DNA from: Polaromonas sp.
GTDB lineage: Bacteria > Pseudomonadota > Gammaproteobacteria > Burkholderiales > Burkholderiaceae_C
Direction of reading: 5' to 3'
DNA length: 64,000 nucleotides
NCBI RefSeq assembly: GCF_030680935.1
Contig: NZ_JAUXUP010000047.1
Location: forward strand, 62,001 to 126,000
Shown: piece after piece, positions 33,271 to 43,167 of the stretch
Layout: each line of letters starts with the position of its first letter
How positions within the stretch are numbered: position 1 is the first letter of the stretch
Made by a program: the position numbers and the translations under genes
The notes under the pieces: model-generated
Database searches by the model: none
What the model was told of the DNA's origin: nothing
Seen by the model: only the letters and a program-made list of their open reading frames with translations

Positions 33271-35691
33271 ATGCCGTCAAATTCTCCCGAATCCCACAGT
33301 CCATTGACTGGCGGACCGACCTGGTTACCCATGCTCTTCAAGGCCGCAGCCTGGGTTGGGGGCCTGGCACTGGCCGGACTGCTCTCGATTTTGCTGTTGG
33401 TCGCCGTGGCGCTGGCGGTGGCATATCCCAATCTGCCGGATATATCCGACCTGCTCGACTATCGCCCCAAGCTGCCGCTACGGGTGTACTCCGCCGACGC
33501 AGTGCTGATTGGCGAGTTCGGCGAAGAACGACGCAACCTGACGCCCATACGCAACATCCCGCAGGTGATGAAGGACGCGGTCCTGGCGATTGAGGATGCC
33601 CGGTTTTTTTCGCACGGCGGTGTGGACTACATCGGGGTCATTCGGGCCGGGCTGGCCAATGTGGGCCGCGCCAAAAGCCAGGGAGCCTCCACCATCACCA
33701 TGCAGGTGGCGCGCAATGTCTATCTGTCCGCCGAAAAAAGTTATACCCGCAAAATCTACGAAATCTTGCTGACTTTCAAACTGGAACACCTGCTCACCAA
33801 GGATCAGATTCTGGAGATCTACATGAATCAGATCTTTCTGGGTCAGCGCGCATACGGTTTTGCTGCCGCTTCTGAGGCCTATTTCGGCAAACCCCTGAAA
33901 GACGTCAGCATTGCAGAGGCCGCCATGTTGGCGGGGCTGCCCAAGGCGCCCTCTGCCTACAACCCGGTCAGCAACCCCAAACGCGCCAGAGCAAGGCAAC
34001 TTCACATCATCGAGCGCATGGAAGAGAACGGCTTCATCACGGCGGCACAGGCGGTGGACGCCAAAAATGAACAGCTCAAGGTCAAATCGGGGCCAGACTC
34101 CAGCCGGGTACACGCGGAATTTGTGGCTGAAACCGTGCGTCAGCTGGTCTTCAGCCAATATGGCGATGAGACGTATACCCGCGGCCTCAATGTTTTCACC
34201 ACCTTGCGCGCGACCGACCAGACGGTGGCTTACAAGGCACTTCGCAAGGGAATCATGGACTATGAGCGTCGGCAGATCTACCGCGGTCCTGAGCGTTTCA
34301 TCGACCTGCCCAGCGATGCAAAGGACGCGGAAGATGCCATTGACGATGCCCTCGCCGAAAGCCCGGACAACGACGACGTCATGTCGGCCGTGGTACTGGA
34401 AGCCGGGCCCAAAAAAATCGTGGCGGTTCGGCAAAACAGCGAAACCATAGAGATCACCGGCGACGGTCTCAAGCCAGCGCAGTCAGGTTTATCGGACAAA
34501 GCGGCCCCCAACATCAGACTGCGCCGTGGCGCCTTGATCCGGGTCACCAAAACACCCAAAAACACCTGGGAAATCACGCAACTGCCGGAAGTGGAGGGCG
34601 CGTTTGTCGCGCTGGACCCGCGAAATGGCGCGATAAGGGCACTGGTAGGGGGGTTTGATTATGAGAAAAACAAGTTCAACCATGTGACGCAAGCCTGGCG
34701 GCAACCCGGCTCCAGCTTCAAGCCCTTTATATATTCGGCAGCGCTGGAAAAAGGTTTTACTCCGGCCACGGTCGTCAACGACGCGCCACTTTTTTTCGAC
34801 GCAGGCGTGACCGGCGGTCAGCCCTGGGAACCGAAAAATTACGACGGCACGTTTGACGGCCCCATGAGCCTGCGCCGTGGGCTGGCCAAGTCCAAAAACA
34901 TGATTTCCATTCGTATTTTGCAGGCAGTGGGCGTCAAAAATGCGCAGGAATGGGTCACTCATTTTGGTTTCGATGCCGAGAAACACCCCGCCTACCTGAC
35001 CATGGCGCTGGGCGCCGGTTCGGTGACCCCCCTGCAAATGGCCATTGGCTATTCGGTGTTCGCAAACGGTGGCTACCGCATCAACCCCTATCTGATTACC
35101 CGCATCACCGACCAGAAGGGCAAGACTGTGGTTGAAAGTCCGGTGCCCGGACTCGATGAGTCCTCGCGCGGCATTGCCGCGCGCAACGCCTTCATCATGT
35201 CCAGCCTTTTGCAGGAGGTCACGCGCAGTGGTACGGCAGCCAAGGCCCAGGCCACCCTGAAACGCAACGACCTGTACGGCAAAACCGGTACAACCAACGA
35301 CTCGATTGACACCTGGTTCGTCGGCTATCAGCCAACACTGACGGCAGCCGTCTGGATGGGTTACGACACGCCCAAAAAACTGGGGGACCGTGAAACCGGC
35401 GGTGGTCTGAGCCTGCCCATCTGGATCAACTTCATGGAGTACGCGCTCAAAGGTGTGCCGGTCAGTGAGTACCCGACGCCGGAAGGAATCGTGAACATTG
35501 GCGGCGAGTGGTTTTACGACGAGTACGCGAGGGGCTCTGGGGTCAGCAGCGTGGGGTTGGCTGATCGGCCCGCAGCAGGCGCAGTTGCCGACAACCCTGT
35601 TAGTGGACAACCGGTACCGCCAGGCGCCACGGTTCAAACTCCACCACCCGGAGACGAGCGACGACGGATTCTGGACCTCTTCAAGAACTGA
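33271..35691 (+). CDS. bifunctional penicillin-binding protein 1a (glycosyltransferase/transpeptidase)
   Basis: This class A PBP polymerises and cross-links peptidoglycan in the periplasm. After a short cytoplasmic segment there is a transmembrane helix (ALAGLLSILLLVAVALAVAYP). The glycosyltransferase domain has the catalytic block AIEDARFFSHGGVD, then GASTITMQVARNVYL and IYMNQIFLGQRAYGF. An OB-like insert comes next, and then the transpeptidase domain with SxxK in GSSFKPFIYSAA, SxN in LAKSKNMIS and KTG in LYGKTGTTND. At ~806 residues it is PBP1a (MrcA/PonA) sized. An AGGA lies 8 bases before the ATG at 33271; an ATG at 33262 adds three residues. The Pro-rich C-terminal tail is variable. Confidence 0.97.
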   Translation: MPSNSPESHSPLTGGPTWLPMLFKAAAWVGGLALAGLLSILLLVAVALAVAYPNLPDISDLLDYRPKLPLRVYSADAVLIGEFGEERRNLTPIRNIPQVMKDAVLAIEDARFFSHGGVDYIGVIRAGLANVGRAKSQGASTITMQVARNVYLSAEKSYTRKIYEILLTFKLEHLLTKDQILEIYMNQIFLGQRAYGFAAASEAYFGKPLKDVSIAEAAMLAGLPKAPSAYNPVSNPKRARARQLHIIERMEENGFITAAQAVDAKNEQLKVKSGPDSSRVHAEFVAETVRQLVFSQYGDETYTRGLNVFTTLRATDQTVAYKALRKGIMDYERRQIYRGPERFIDLPSDAKDAEDAIDDALAESPDNDDVMSAVVLEAGPKKIVAVRQNSETIEITGDGLKPAQSGLSDKAAPNIRLRRGALIRVTKTPKNTWEITQLPEVEGAFVALDPRNGAIRALVGGFDYEKNKFNHVTQAWRQPGSSFKPFIYSAALEKGFTPATVVNDAPLFFDAGVTGGQPWEPKNYDGTFDGPMSLRRGLAKSKNMISIRILQAVGVKNAQEWVTHFGFDAEKHPAYLTMALGAGSVTPLQMAIGYSVFANGGYRINPYLITRITDQKGKTVVESPVPGLDESSRGIAARNAFIMSSLLQEVTRSGTAAKAQATLKRNDLYGKTGTTNDSIDTWFVGYQPTLTAAVWMGYDTPKKLGDRETGGGLSLPIWINFMEYALKGVPVSEYPTPEGIVNIGGEWFYDEYARGSGVSSVGLADRPAAGAVADNPVSGQPVPPGATVQTPPPGDERRRILDLFKN

Positions 35692-35730
35692 AGAAGGCCC
35701 GCCGCCAAGGGGAACGACGGCCCGCAGGCC

Positions 35731-36063
35731 TTAAAGTGGATTGAACACCAGCGCCTGCCCCGCCTGCTCGCTGGCACAACGCGACAAACACGCAAACAAC
35801 TCGCTGCCGTCTTTGGTGTCCGTCCACTGCCCTTGTGAGAGCCGGTAGTGAAAGCCACCCGCCCGCGCAGCCAGCCAGATTTCCTGTAGCGGTTTTTGCA
35901 GATTGACGATGATCTGGCTGCGATTGGCAAATGTCAGCGTGATCATGCCGCCCGTCCGCTGGTTGTCTACATCTGCGTCGGTCGCATCATTGATCCGGTC
36001 ACACGCCACTTCTATGGCACTGAGCGCAGCCTCGGCCTTGTCCAGATAGTCAAGCTCGGTCAT
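35731..36063 (-). CDS. cyaY: iron donor protein CyaY (bacterial frataxin)
   Basis: CyaY is the bacterial frataxin homologue, which binds iron and modulates iron-sulfur cluster assembly by IscS. The 110-residue protein begins [22 protein letters not shown], with the acidic first helix. The beta sheet continues with [34 protein letters not shown], including the conserved Gln-Pro-x-x-x-Glu-x-Trp-x-Ala stretch. The frame extends ten codons further, but the ATG at 36063 matches the family N-terminus. It is divergent from lptM with only 12 bases between the two start codons, so their promoters overlap the coding sequences. Confidence 0.95.
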   Translation of the reverse strand: MTELDYLDKAEAALSAIEVACDRINDATDADVDNQRTGGMITLTFANRSQIIVNLQKPLQEIWLAARAGGFHYRLSQGQWTDTKDGSELFACLSRCASEQAGQALVFNPL

Positions 36064-36075
36064 TACAATCCCACC

Positions 36076-36372
36076 ATGTTTGCACGAATTCAAATGTCGC
36101 TTCGAATTTTAGGCCGCTCCGCCCATATCTCCTGCCTGCGTGGCCTTTCCGGCCTGGCACTGGCTGCAATCGGTGCCGTCGGTCTGGCAAGCCTGGCTGG
36201 CTGTGGCCAGAAAGGCCCTCTGTTCCTGCCACCTCCGCCCCGGGTGCCAGCCACTGGCCAGGCTGCTGGCGCACCGGCTCGGCCGGCCAGCGCGCCGGCA
36301 AGCTCAGCGACCACCGGCAATCTTCCGGAACCACCTCCGGCCTCGGGGCCTGCCATCTTGCTTCCGCGATGA
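36076..36372 (+). CDS. lptM: small lipoprotein LptM (YifL family)
   Basis: LptM is a short outer-membrane lipoprotein that in E. coli helps assemble the LptD translocon. The 98-residue precursor has a hydrophobic signal ending [20 protein letters not shown]. The hallmark C-G-x-K-G-P-L-F-x-P follows directly after the lipid-attached Cys, and the tail is rich in Pro and Ala. It lies 10 bases before lysA and upstream of nothing else, the same cyaY/lptM/lysA arrangement as in many proteobacteria. The start at 36076 is the first ATG before the signal; an ATG at 36094 is also possible. Confidence 0.9.
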   Translation: MFARIQMSLRILGRSAHISCLRGLSGLALAAIGAVGLASLAGCGQKGPLFLPPPPRVPATGQAAGAPARPASAPASSATTGNLPEPPPASGPAILLPR

Positions 36373-36382
36373 GCGCGCCGAC

Positions 36383-37675
36383 ATGATCGCTACTGCTTCA
36401 TTTCCCCTCCCCGGCGCGCCGCATCTGGCCTACCGCGAGGAAAACCTGCAGCTGGAGGAAGTTGCACTTGATCAACTGGCCGACCGGTACGGCACCCCGC
36501 TGTTTGTCTATTCCAAAGCTGCCATGCTGGCCGCGCTCGCCGCTTACCAGTCTGGCCTGGCCGGGCGCGATGCGCAGATTTGTTACGCCATGAAAGCCAA
36601 TTCATCGCTCGGCGTGCTTCAGGTTTTTGCACAAGCCGGTTGTGGTTTCGACATCGTCTCTGGCGGGGAGCTTGACCGCGTGATTGCCGCCGGTGGCGAT
36701 GTGCGCAAAGTGATTTTTTCGGGCGTCGGTAAAACCCGCACTGAGATGCGCCAGGCGCTTCTGGCCGGCATTGCCTGTTTCAATGTGGAAAGCGAGGCAG
36801 AGCTCGACGTGTTGTCCGGTATCGCCGCAGGGATGCAGCTGATCGCGCCGGTGAGCATACGTGTCAACCCCAATGTGGACGCCAAAACCCACCCCTATAT
36901 TTCCACCGGGCTGAAGGGCAACAAGTTCGGCGTGGCACATGAGGATGCGCTGCGCATCTACCGCCATGCGGCAACCCTGCCTGGCTTGCGGGTGGTCGGC
37001 ATCGATTGCCACATCGGCTCGCAAATCACCGACACCACCCCCTACCTCGACGCCATGGACCGGGTGCTGGACCTCGTGGCCAGCATTGAAACTGCGGGCA
37101 TTCCGATTGAACACATTGATTTTGGCGGCGGACTGGGTATCGACTACAACCACGACACGCCCCCCGCTGCTGACGCCCTGTGGCGTGCCCTGCTCGCCAA
37201 ACTGGATGCGCGCGGCTACGGCAACAGAAAAATCATGCTGGAACCCGGTCGCTCGCTGATCGGCAATGCAGGGGTCTGCCTGACCGAGGTGCTTTATCTC
37301 AAACCGGGCGAGCAAAAGAACTTCTGCGTGATTGACGCGGCCATGAACGATTTGCCTCGACCGGCGATGTACCAGGCCTTTCACGCCATCGTGCCGCTTG
37401 CCAAAGGACGAGATCTACCGGCGGTGAACTACGACGTGGTCGGTCCTGTCTGCGAAAGTGGTGACTGGATTGGCCGCGACCGCGCGCTGGCCGTGCAAAG
37501 CGGCGATCGTCTGGCGGTGTTGTCTGCGGGCGCATATTGCATGAGCATGGCCAGCAACTACAACACGCGCGGCCGCGCGGCGGAAGTGCTGGTCGATGGA
37601 CAGCATGCGCAGCTGATTCGCAGTCGGGAAACGCCAGCCGACCAGATGCGCAACGAACGACTGCTTGCGAGCTGA
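36383..37675 (+). CDS. lysA: diaminopimelate decarboxylase LysA
   Basis: LysA removes CO2 from meso-diaminopimelate to give lysine, with PLP. The ~430-residue protein has the PLP lysine in ICYAMKANSSLGVLQ, the His/Gly cofactor block HIGSQITDTTPY, the glycine loop DFGGGLGIDY, EPGRSLIGNAGV and the active-site Cys of GPVCESGDWIGRDR. The C-terminal YCMSMASNYNTRGRAAEVLVD matches the family end. The ATG at 36383 gives MIATASFPLPGAPHLAYREENL, the expected N-terminus; the frame is open further upstream through lptM in another phase but without meaning. Probably cotranscribed with lptM. Confidence 0.97.
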   Translation: MIATASFPLPGAPHLAYREENLQLEEVALDQLADRYGTPLFVYSKAAMLAALAAYQSGLAGRDAQICYAMKANSSLGVLQVFAQAGCGFDIVSGGELDRVIAAGGDVRKVIFSGVGKTRTEMRQALLAGIACFNVESEAELDVLSGIAAGMQLIAPVSIRVNPNVDAKTHPYISTGLKGNKFGVAHEDALRIYRHAATLPGLRVVGIDCHIGSQITDTTPYLDAMDRVLDLVASIETAGIPIEHIDFGGGLGIDYNHDTPPAADALWRALLAKLDARGYGNRKIMLEPGRSLIGNAGVCLTEVLYLKPGEQKNFCVIDAAMNDLPRPAMYQAFHAIVPLAKGRDLPAVNYDVVGPVCESGDWIGRDRALAVQSGDRLAVLSAGAYCMSMASNYNTRGRAAEVLVDGQHAQLIRSRETPADQMRNERLLAS

Positions 37676-37701
37676 TCCGCCGCAGGCGTTTGTTCTCCTC
37701 G

Positions 37702-37752
37702 TTTGCTACTTTTCTTATAGCTGCTTACGCACGACCGGCATGGGTTGAAGCC
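37702..37752 (+). repeat. family A dispersed repeat, copy 5 (overlaps msrQ 3' end)
   Basis: The copy reads tttgctacttttcttatagc, tgcttacgcacgaccggcat, then gggttgaagcc. The left core is intact and the right core is degraded (gggTTGAAGcc in place of gggCTGGAGgc). It lies between lysA and msrQ, and its right two-thirds are read as the last 12 codons and the stop of msrQ on the other strand. Loss of match in exactly the coding part may reflect adaptation to coding. Confidence 0.78.
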
Positions 37753-38362
37753 GCTTTTTACTGAACAACTTCTGCAAGCGCCAGCCCAGCAGCACGGCAA
37801 TGATGGCCGCGTATACAAAGACTTCGGCAAAATCGTTTTTACCAGACCGCATCCAGAAAAAGTGCAGCAGCCCCAGCCCGGCAATCACATACACCAGCTT
37901 GTGCAACAGCTGCCAGCGCCGCGCGCCGAGTTTCTTGATGGCCGCGTTGAACGAGGTTGCCGCCAGCGGGGTCAACAGCAAGAATGCGGAAAAGCCCACC
38001 AGGATGAATGGCCGCTTGATGATGTCCTTGACGATTTCCGGCACATCAAAACCCATGTCAAACCAGCTGTAGCTCAGCAGGTGAATGACCACGTAAAAAT
38101 AGACAAACAGGCCCAGCATGCGCCTGAAACGCGCCAGTGCCGGGGTATTGCTGATGACCCGCAGCGGCGTGATTGCCAGCACAATACAGAGAAAGCGCAA
38201 AGTCCAGTCGCCGGTTGCGCGTATCAGCGCCTCGGCCGGATTGGCACCCAGCTGGTTCGTCAGCGCGCCGTAGAACAGCCAGACAAAAGGCAGCAGGCAG
38301 CAGGCAAACAGGAGGGGCTTGGCCGCCGGGTGCAGCAGCAAGTTTTGGCGCGAGGCCATCAA
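37715..38362 (-). CDS. msrQ: heme-containing membrane subunit MsrQ
   Basis: MsrQ is a heme b membrane protein that passes electrons from the respiratory chain to MsrP. The 215-residue protein has six hydrophobic segments and the ferric-reductase-like histidines in [37 protein letters not shown]. The last ~12 residues ([12 protein letters not shown]) are encoded by a family A repeat read in antisense, so the stop codon is supplied by the repeat. It overlaps the msrP stop by 4 bases. Confidence 0.95.
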   Translation of the reverse strand: MMASRQNLLLHPAAKPLLFACCLLPFVWLFYGALTNQLGANPAEALIRATGDWTLRFLCIVLAITPLRVISNTPALARFRRMLGLFVYFYVVIHLLSYSWFDMGFDVPEIVKDIIKRPFILVGFSAFLLLTPLAATSFNAAIKKLGARRWQLLHKLVYVIAGLGLLHFFWMRSGKNDFAEVFVYAAIIAVLLGWRLQKLFSKKRLQPMPVVRKQL

Positions 38363-39357
38363 AAGAACTTTTTGAGATCCATCCCCGCATACAACTGGCC
38401 GACCTGCGCCTCATACCCGTTGAACATCAGGGTTTTGCGCTTCTTGGCGAACAAGCCGTCTTCGCCAATACGGCGCTCGGTGGCTTGGCTCCATCGCGGA
38501 TGGTCCACAGCCGGATTGACGTTCGAGTAAAAGCCGTACTCGTTGGCCGCCGCCTTGTTCCACGCGGTACGCGGTTCCTTGTCGGTGAAGCGTATCTTGA
38601 CGATACTTTTGCCGCTTTTGAACCCGTACTTCCAGGGCACCACAAGCCGCACCGGTGCGCCGCTCTGATTTGGCAGCACTTCGCCATACATGCCAAAGGT
38701 CAGCAGTGTCAGCGGGTTCATCGCTTCGTCCATGCGCAGCGCTTCGACATAAGGCCAATCCAGCACACGCGAGCCGACAAATGGCATGGTCTTCGGATCG
38801 GCCTGGGTGATGAACTCCACGTATTTTGCATTGCCCAGGGGCTCTACCTTCTTGATCAGATCAGCCAGCGAATAGCCGACCCAAGGGATGACCATGGACC
38901 AGCCTTCCACACAGCGCAGCCGGTAGATACGCTCTTCCTGGGCGCTGAGCTTGATCAAATCCTCAATCGCATAGGTTCTTGGCTGCTTGACCAGACCTTC
39001 AACTGCCACGGTCCACGGCTTGGTGACCAGCGTGTGGGCATTTTTTGCGGGGTCGCCCTTGTCGGTGCCAAACTCATAAAAGTTGTTGTACGTCGAGGCG
39101 TCTTTGTAATCTGTGACTTTCTCCATGGTCACAGCGCCAGCCACGGCCGATTTCGCGCCGGGTAAGGCCGCCAGCTTGCCCGGTTTGCCGGCGCCCTGGG
39201 CCAGGGCCTCACGGCCAGCCCAGGAAGCAAGGGCAGCACCAGCCGCGCCACCTGCCAGCAACTTCATCAGCTCGCGCCGCTGCTGGTAAACACCCTGCGG
39301 CGTGATGTCGCTGGGAATGGAGTGCGTAAAGCCGCTGTTACCGGTTTTGATCAACAT
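38359..39357 (-). CDS. msrP: periplasmic methionine sulfoxide reductase catalytic subunit MsrP
   Basis: MsrP is the molybdopterin enzyme that repairs oxidised methionines in periplasmic proteins. The 332-residue precursor has a Tat-type leader with the twin arginine in [23 protein letters not shown], so it is exported folded. The cofactor-binding cysteine is in [19 protein letters not shown]. Further blocks are [15 protein letters not shown] and [23 protein letters not shown]. It is the first gene of the msrPQ pair, 74 bases downstream of ccsB. Linkage to cytochrome c maturation genes is common in Comamonadaceae. Confidence 0.97.
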   Translation of the reverse strand: MLIKTGNSGFTHSIPSDITPQGVYQQRRELMKLLAGGAAGAALASWAGREALAQGAGKPGKLAALPGAKSAVAGAVTMEKVTDYKDASTYNNFYEFGTDKGDPAKNAHTLVTKPWTVAVEGLVKQPRTYAIEDLIKLSAQEERIYRLRCVEGWSMVIPWVGYSLADLIKKVEPLGNAKYVEFITQADPKTMPFVGSRVLDWPYVEALRMDEAMNPLTLLTFGMYGEVLPNQSGAPVRLVVPWKYGFKSGKSIVKIRFTDKEPRTAWNKAAANEYGFYSNVNPAVDHPRWSQATERRIGEDGLFAKKRKTLMFNGYEAQVGQLYAGMDLKKFF

Positions 39358-39431
39358 GTTGTGTCCTTGAAGCTGGGTCGTTGGAAGTTAGTCTGAGTAC
39401 GCAGCAGGTTCTTACAAGGATTCAAAACACA

Positions 39432-40778
39432 TTACAAGGTGCCGTAGCTGTGCAACCCCGACAGGAACATGTTGACACCCAGAAAAGCGAAGGTGGTCAC
39501 GGCCAGCCCCACCAGTGCCCACCAGGCGGCCACCGTACCGCGCAAGCCCTTCATGAGGCGCATGTGCAGCCAGGCCGCGTAATTCAGCCAGACGATCAAT
39601 GCCCAGGTCTCCTTCGGGTCCCAGCTCCAGTAGCCGCCCCAGGCCTCGGCCGCCCACAGCGCGCCGAGCACCGTGGCGATGGTGAAAAATGCAAACCCCA
39701 CCGCAATCGCCTTGTACATCACGTCGTCGAGCACTTCCGCGCTGGGCAGCCGCGCGGCAATTCGCTTGCGGCCCAGCAAAATGCCGGCGGCGATCAGGCC
39801 CGACACCGCCAGATATCCGAGCCAGTAGCCGCTGCTGCCGACCTCGGAAGATTTCCGGAACACGATCGGCACAAAACAAAGCACAACGCCCAGCAGCCAC
39901 AACGGTGTCAGTTTGTACCAACGGGTTTCCAGTGCCTGTTGTTTGATCAGGTAGGCCAGAGACACCATGGCTGCCAGTGAAAACATGCCATAACCAATGA
40001 AGTTGGCCGGCACATGCAGCTTCATCCACCAGCTTTTGAGGGCTGGCACCAGAGGCTGGATTTCATGCGCCCCACGCACGACCGTGTACCACAGCAGAAA
40101 ACCCACCGCCGCGCTGACCACCAGCATGACAAATGCCCCCATGGCACGGGTTTTGTACTGGTCTTCGAAGTAAAGATAAAACGCCGCTGTCATCCAGCTG
40201 AACAGCACAAACACTTCGTAGAGGTTGCTGACCGGAATGTGCCCCACATCGGCGCCAATCAGGTAACTTTCGTACCAGCGCACCATGGTACCCACGAGTG
40301 CCATGCCGACCGCCACCCACGCAATTCTGGAACCCAGGGACTCCATCGTGTCGCCCTGCCCCTTGATGAACATGCCGAGCCAGTAAAACACGGTGCTCAT
40401 GAAAAACAGCATGCTCATCCAGAGAATCGCGGACTGGCTGGACAGGAAGTACTTGAGCCAGAACACCTGCTCGGCCCGCGCCAGATCACCCTGATAGGCA
40501 ACGATGCCGAGCAACGAAAAACCCGCCACCAGCAGCCCCAGCACGCGCAATGGCCGCCAGAACCAGGCCATTGCGACCACGGCAGGAATGGCCCCCAGCA
40601 AGATGCCTTTTTCATAAACGTCCATAAACCCGCTGTACTGGAAAAAGGCATACAAGCCTCCACCCAAAACCAGGGCCGCAAAAATCCAGTCGAACAGATT
40701 GCGTTTTGCAAAATAGCCTTCGTGCAGGCTGATGGTGGCCGCGTCCGTGCCGCTGGAATTCAGGGTTGTGGTGTTCAT
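39432..40778 (-). CDS. ccsB: cytochrome c biogenesis protein CcsB/ResC (CcsA family)
   Basis: With ResB this protein forms the system II machine that brings heme to the periplasm and attaches it to apocytochromes c. The 448-residue membrane protein has many hydrophobic segments and the tryptophan-rich heme-handling motif AEAWGGYWSWDPKETWALIVW near the C-terminus. The flanking histidines are in LNYAAWLHMRLMKG and upstream in SWWMKLHVPANFIGYG. The start overlaps resB by 4 bases. Naming differs between authors (CcsA, CcsB, ResC); the family is clear. Confidence 0.95.
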   Translation of the reverse strand: MNTTTLNSSGTDAATISLHEGYFAKRNLFDWIFAALVLGGGLYAFFQYSGFMDVYEKGILLGAIPAVVAMAWFWRPLRVLGLLVAGFSLLGIVAYQGDLARAEQVFWLKYFLSSQSAILWMSMLFFMSTVFYWLGMFIKGQGDTMESLGSRIAWVAVGMALVGTMVRWYESYLIGADVGHIPVSNLYEVFVLFSWMTAAFYLYFEDQYKTRAMGAFVMLVVSAAVGFLLWYTVVRGAHEIQPLVPALKSWWMKLHVPANFIGYGMFSLAAMVSLAYLIKQQALETRWYKLTPLWLLGVVLCFVPIVFRKSSEVGSSGYWLGYLAVSGLIAAGILLGRKRIAARLPSAEVLDDVMYKAIAVGFAFFTIATVLGALWAAEAWGGYWSWDPKETWALIVWLNYAAWLHMRLMKGLRGTVAAWWALVGLAVTTFAFLGVNMFLSGLHSYGTL

Positions 40779-42991
40779 CGTGGCGCCTGTAAAAGTTTTG
40801 TCTTCAGCATTTCAAACTCCTGCCCGCCGTCCATGGTCTGGCGGTTGGTTGACATGGCCATGGTGGCGCGGCTGCCCGTTTCTGATTTTTCGCCCGATTC
40901 CGGATCCTGCCCGGCACCCGGCGCCAGCCACACCCACAAACGACGCTCCCGCACATAGAGCATCGCAAAGATACCCAGAATCAGCAAAGCGCAGCCGAGG
41001 TAAACAATGTTTTTTCCGGGCGTGCGTGCCACCTGGAACACACTCGCCTGCAGCTGGGTGAAGTCTTTCAGTTTAAATGCCATTGGCGCCGGGTAAAAGT
41101 GGGCATCACTGAGCGACAGCACCGACTGGGCCATGTAAGCCTGAGTGGCGCCGTCGCTGGGCATGGGCGCCAAGCCCGCCTGTTCGCGCGTCAACTGGGC
41201 CAGCTCAAACAGAACTCCGTTGAGAATACGCACCAGCACCTCGCCCGCGCGGTCGCGTTCGGCCTCAGGCACCCTGGCCTCTATGAAGTCGGACACTGCT
41301 TGAAGGCCCGCCGGTGCTGTAGCCTGGGCGCCGTCCGGGGCCTGGTCGGGACCGGCAAAAAGCGCCAGAGCCTGCGATGCAGAAGCCGACAACTGCTGCG
41401 CCAACTCAGGACGGTCTGCGGCAATGGCCTGGCGCACATAACGCTTCACAGCACGTTCGCGCTGCGCCGGGTCTGCCAGTGCGCGGCGCAGGCGCAGGAA
41501 TCCGTCCATGCTGCCCTGATCGTCAGCAGGAATACGCAGGTACTGGAAAGGACCGGAAGTGGTCTCACGCACGCCCAGCAGGAAAAGCGCCGGGCTGGAC
41601 TCGGCCGAATCCATCTTGACTGGCAGCATGTAGTTGTGAAACTCCCTGGCCTGGCCAGCGGCGTCGCGCAACTTGTAGGTGACACTGGGGCCGACGTTGC
41701 GCAGCTCTTTATTCTCCCGCGTTTTGTTGGCTGCACCCAGACGCGAATCGATGGCCTGACGCAAGTCAACTTTACGCACATCCGCCCCCGAGGTAGCGCC
41801 CATGCTGCCAGAGCTGGAAAAATTTTCAACGTTGATGACACGCAACGCGGTGTATTCCAGCGTCATCTTTTCTGCGCCTTCACCCCGCCCGCTGCTCAGG
41901 CTGCTGGAGCCCCCGATCGTGCCCTGAAGCTCAAACGGCTTGCTGGGCACTTGAGCGCCGACCGCCATGGAAACCGCCTGGAGAGTGACGCTGGAGCCGC
42001 CATCGTCAAAGCTGGACTGGTAAATCTCTATGCCTTTGTGACGCGCCGGGTGGTTCACTTCAACACGGGCCGGAATTTTTTCGCCGGTTTCCTTGTCGTG
42101 AATAACGATCTCGCTGGCAAACAGCTTGGGCATGCCGGTCGAGTAGTACTCCACAATGAATTTTTTCAGTTCCACGGCAAAAGGCAGGTCCTGCAGCAAG
42201 ACGCCGCCCGGCTGGTTCAGGATGGCCGTGCTGGACTGCGTGCCTTCTGCCACCAGCAAATTGGCACGGAAAGTCGGGTTGCGTTCGCTCAGGCGGTGCT
42301 GCGCCGGCACATCGGCAATCAGCCCGCCACCGGTATAGATGGTCTTGTTGTTGAACCAGGTCTGGGCCCGCACCATCAAGTCGCCATCAAGCAGGCCCCC
42401 CACGCACACCAGCACAATCGCGCTGTGCGTGGCAATGTAGCCCAGCTTGTTGGCCGCACCCGCCTTGGCAGCGACCATCCAGCCGGTACCGCCCGCAGTG
42501 TTTCGTTGCTGCAACTTCACTTTCCAGCCGCTCTTGACCAGTGTCTGCCCGATGCGCCTTGCCGCCACTTCCGGCGCCTCGGCCAAACTCAGCTCGGCCC
42601 GATGCCCAAACGCCTTGAGGCTTTGCTCACGGATGTTTTCCTTGAGCTGGTTCAGATCGGCCAGGATCTTCGGTGTGTTGCGGCTGATGCACAGCGATGT
42701 GGAGATCACCAGAAACGCCAGAATCAGCATGAACCACCAGGCGCTGTACACGGTGTACAGGCTTACCGCGGCAAACACCTGCGCCCAGAACGGGCCGAAC
42801 TGGTTGACGTAGTTGCCAAACGGCTCCTGCTGCTTGAGAACGGTTCCGATCACCGAAGCGATACAGATGACGGTCAACAGCGAAATAGAAAACCGCATCG
42901 ACGACAGCAACTCCACCACCGATCGCAAAGCATGCGAACCCGACTTGAGCCGAAGCCCGTGGGTGGAAACTGCGTGGCTGGTAACGGTCAT
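40775..42991 (-). CDS. resB: cytochrome c biogenesis protein ResB (Ccs1)
   Basis: ResB is the system II partner of CcsB that handles reduced apocytochrome. The 738-residue protein has N-terminal transmembrane segments (SMRFSISLLTVICIASVIGTVL, LYTVYSAWWFMLILAFLVIS), then a third segment near LGYIATHSAIVLVCVGGLLDGDL. A large periplasmic domain is followed by a last transmembrane segment (NIVYLGCALLILGIFAMLY) near the C-terminus. This is the expected four-helix layout. The periplasmic region is long and low in conservation. It is separated from cytochrome c4 by a clear terminator, so resB must have its own promoter. Confidence 0.95.
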   Translation of the reverse strand: MTVTSHAVSTHGLRLKSGSHALRSVVELLSSMRFSISLLTVICIASVIGTVLKQQEPFGNYVNQFGPFWAQVFAAVSLYTVYSAWWFMLILAFLVISTSLCISRNTPKILADLNQLKENIREQSLKAFGHRAELSLAEAPEVAARRIGQTLVKSGWKVKLQQRNTAGGTGWMVAAKAGAANKLGYIATHSAIVLVCVGGLLDGDLMVRAQTWFNNKTIYTGGGLIADVPAQHRLSERNPTFRANLLVAEGTQSSTAILNQPGGVLLQDLPFAVELKKFIVEYYSTGMPKLFASEIVIHDKETGEKIPARVEVNHPARHKGIEIYQSSFDDGGSSVTLQAVSMAVGAQVPSKPFELQGTIGGSSSLSSGRGEGAEKMTLEYTALRVINVENFSSSGSMGATSGADVRKVDLRQAIDSRLGAANKTRENKELRNVGPSVTYKLRDAAGQAREFHNYMLPVKMDSAESSPALFLLGVRETTSGPFQYLRIPADDQGSMDGFLRLRRALADPAQRERAVKRYVRQAIAADRPELAQQLSASASQALALFAGPDQAPDGAQATAPAGLQAVSDFIEARVPEAERDRAGEVLVRILNGVLFELAQLTREQAGLAPMPSDGATQAYMAQSVLSLSDAHFYPAPMAFKLKDFTQLQASVFQVARTPGKNIVYLGCALLILGIFAMLYVRERRLWVWLAPGAGQDPESGEKSETGSRATMAMSTNRQTMDGGQEFEMLKTKLLQAPR

Positions 42992-43017
42992 GCGTGGTGC
43001 TGGTTGAGAGAGGCAAC

Positions 43018-43049
43018 AAAAAAAAGGCGGGTCTTCTTGAAGACCCGCC
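43018..43049 (-). terminator. intrinsic terminator downstream of cytochrome c4
   Basis: On the minus strand GGCGGGTCTTC and its complement GAAGACCCGCC pair with a tiny loop, followed by a run of eight T. This is a strong Rho-independent terminator. It ends transcripts of the cytochrome c4 gene 120 bases before the resB start. Confidence 0.9.
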
Positions 43050-43167
43050 CTGTATGGAGTGCTGAATTTGGCAGGGGTTCCCTACAAATCGGGTTGGCCG
43101 CTGCATTTTCCCCACAATCTGCCTGATCACAGACCAAGCCCCTTCAAGCCTCAGGTTTTCAGGGTAA

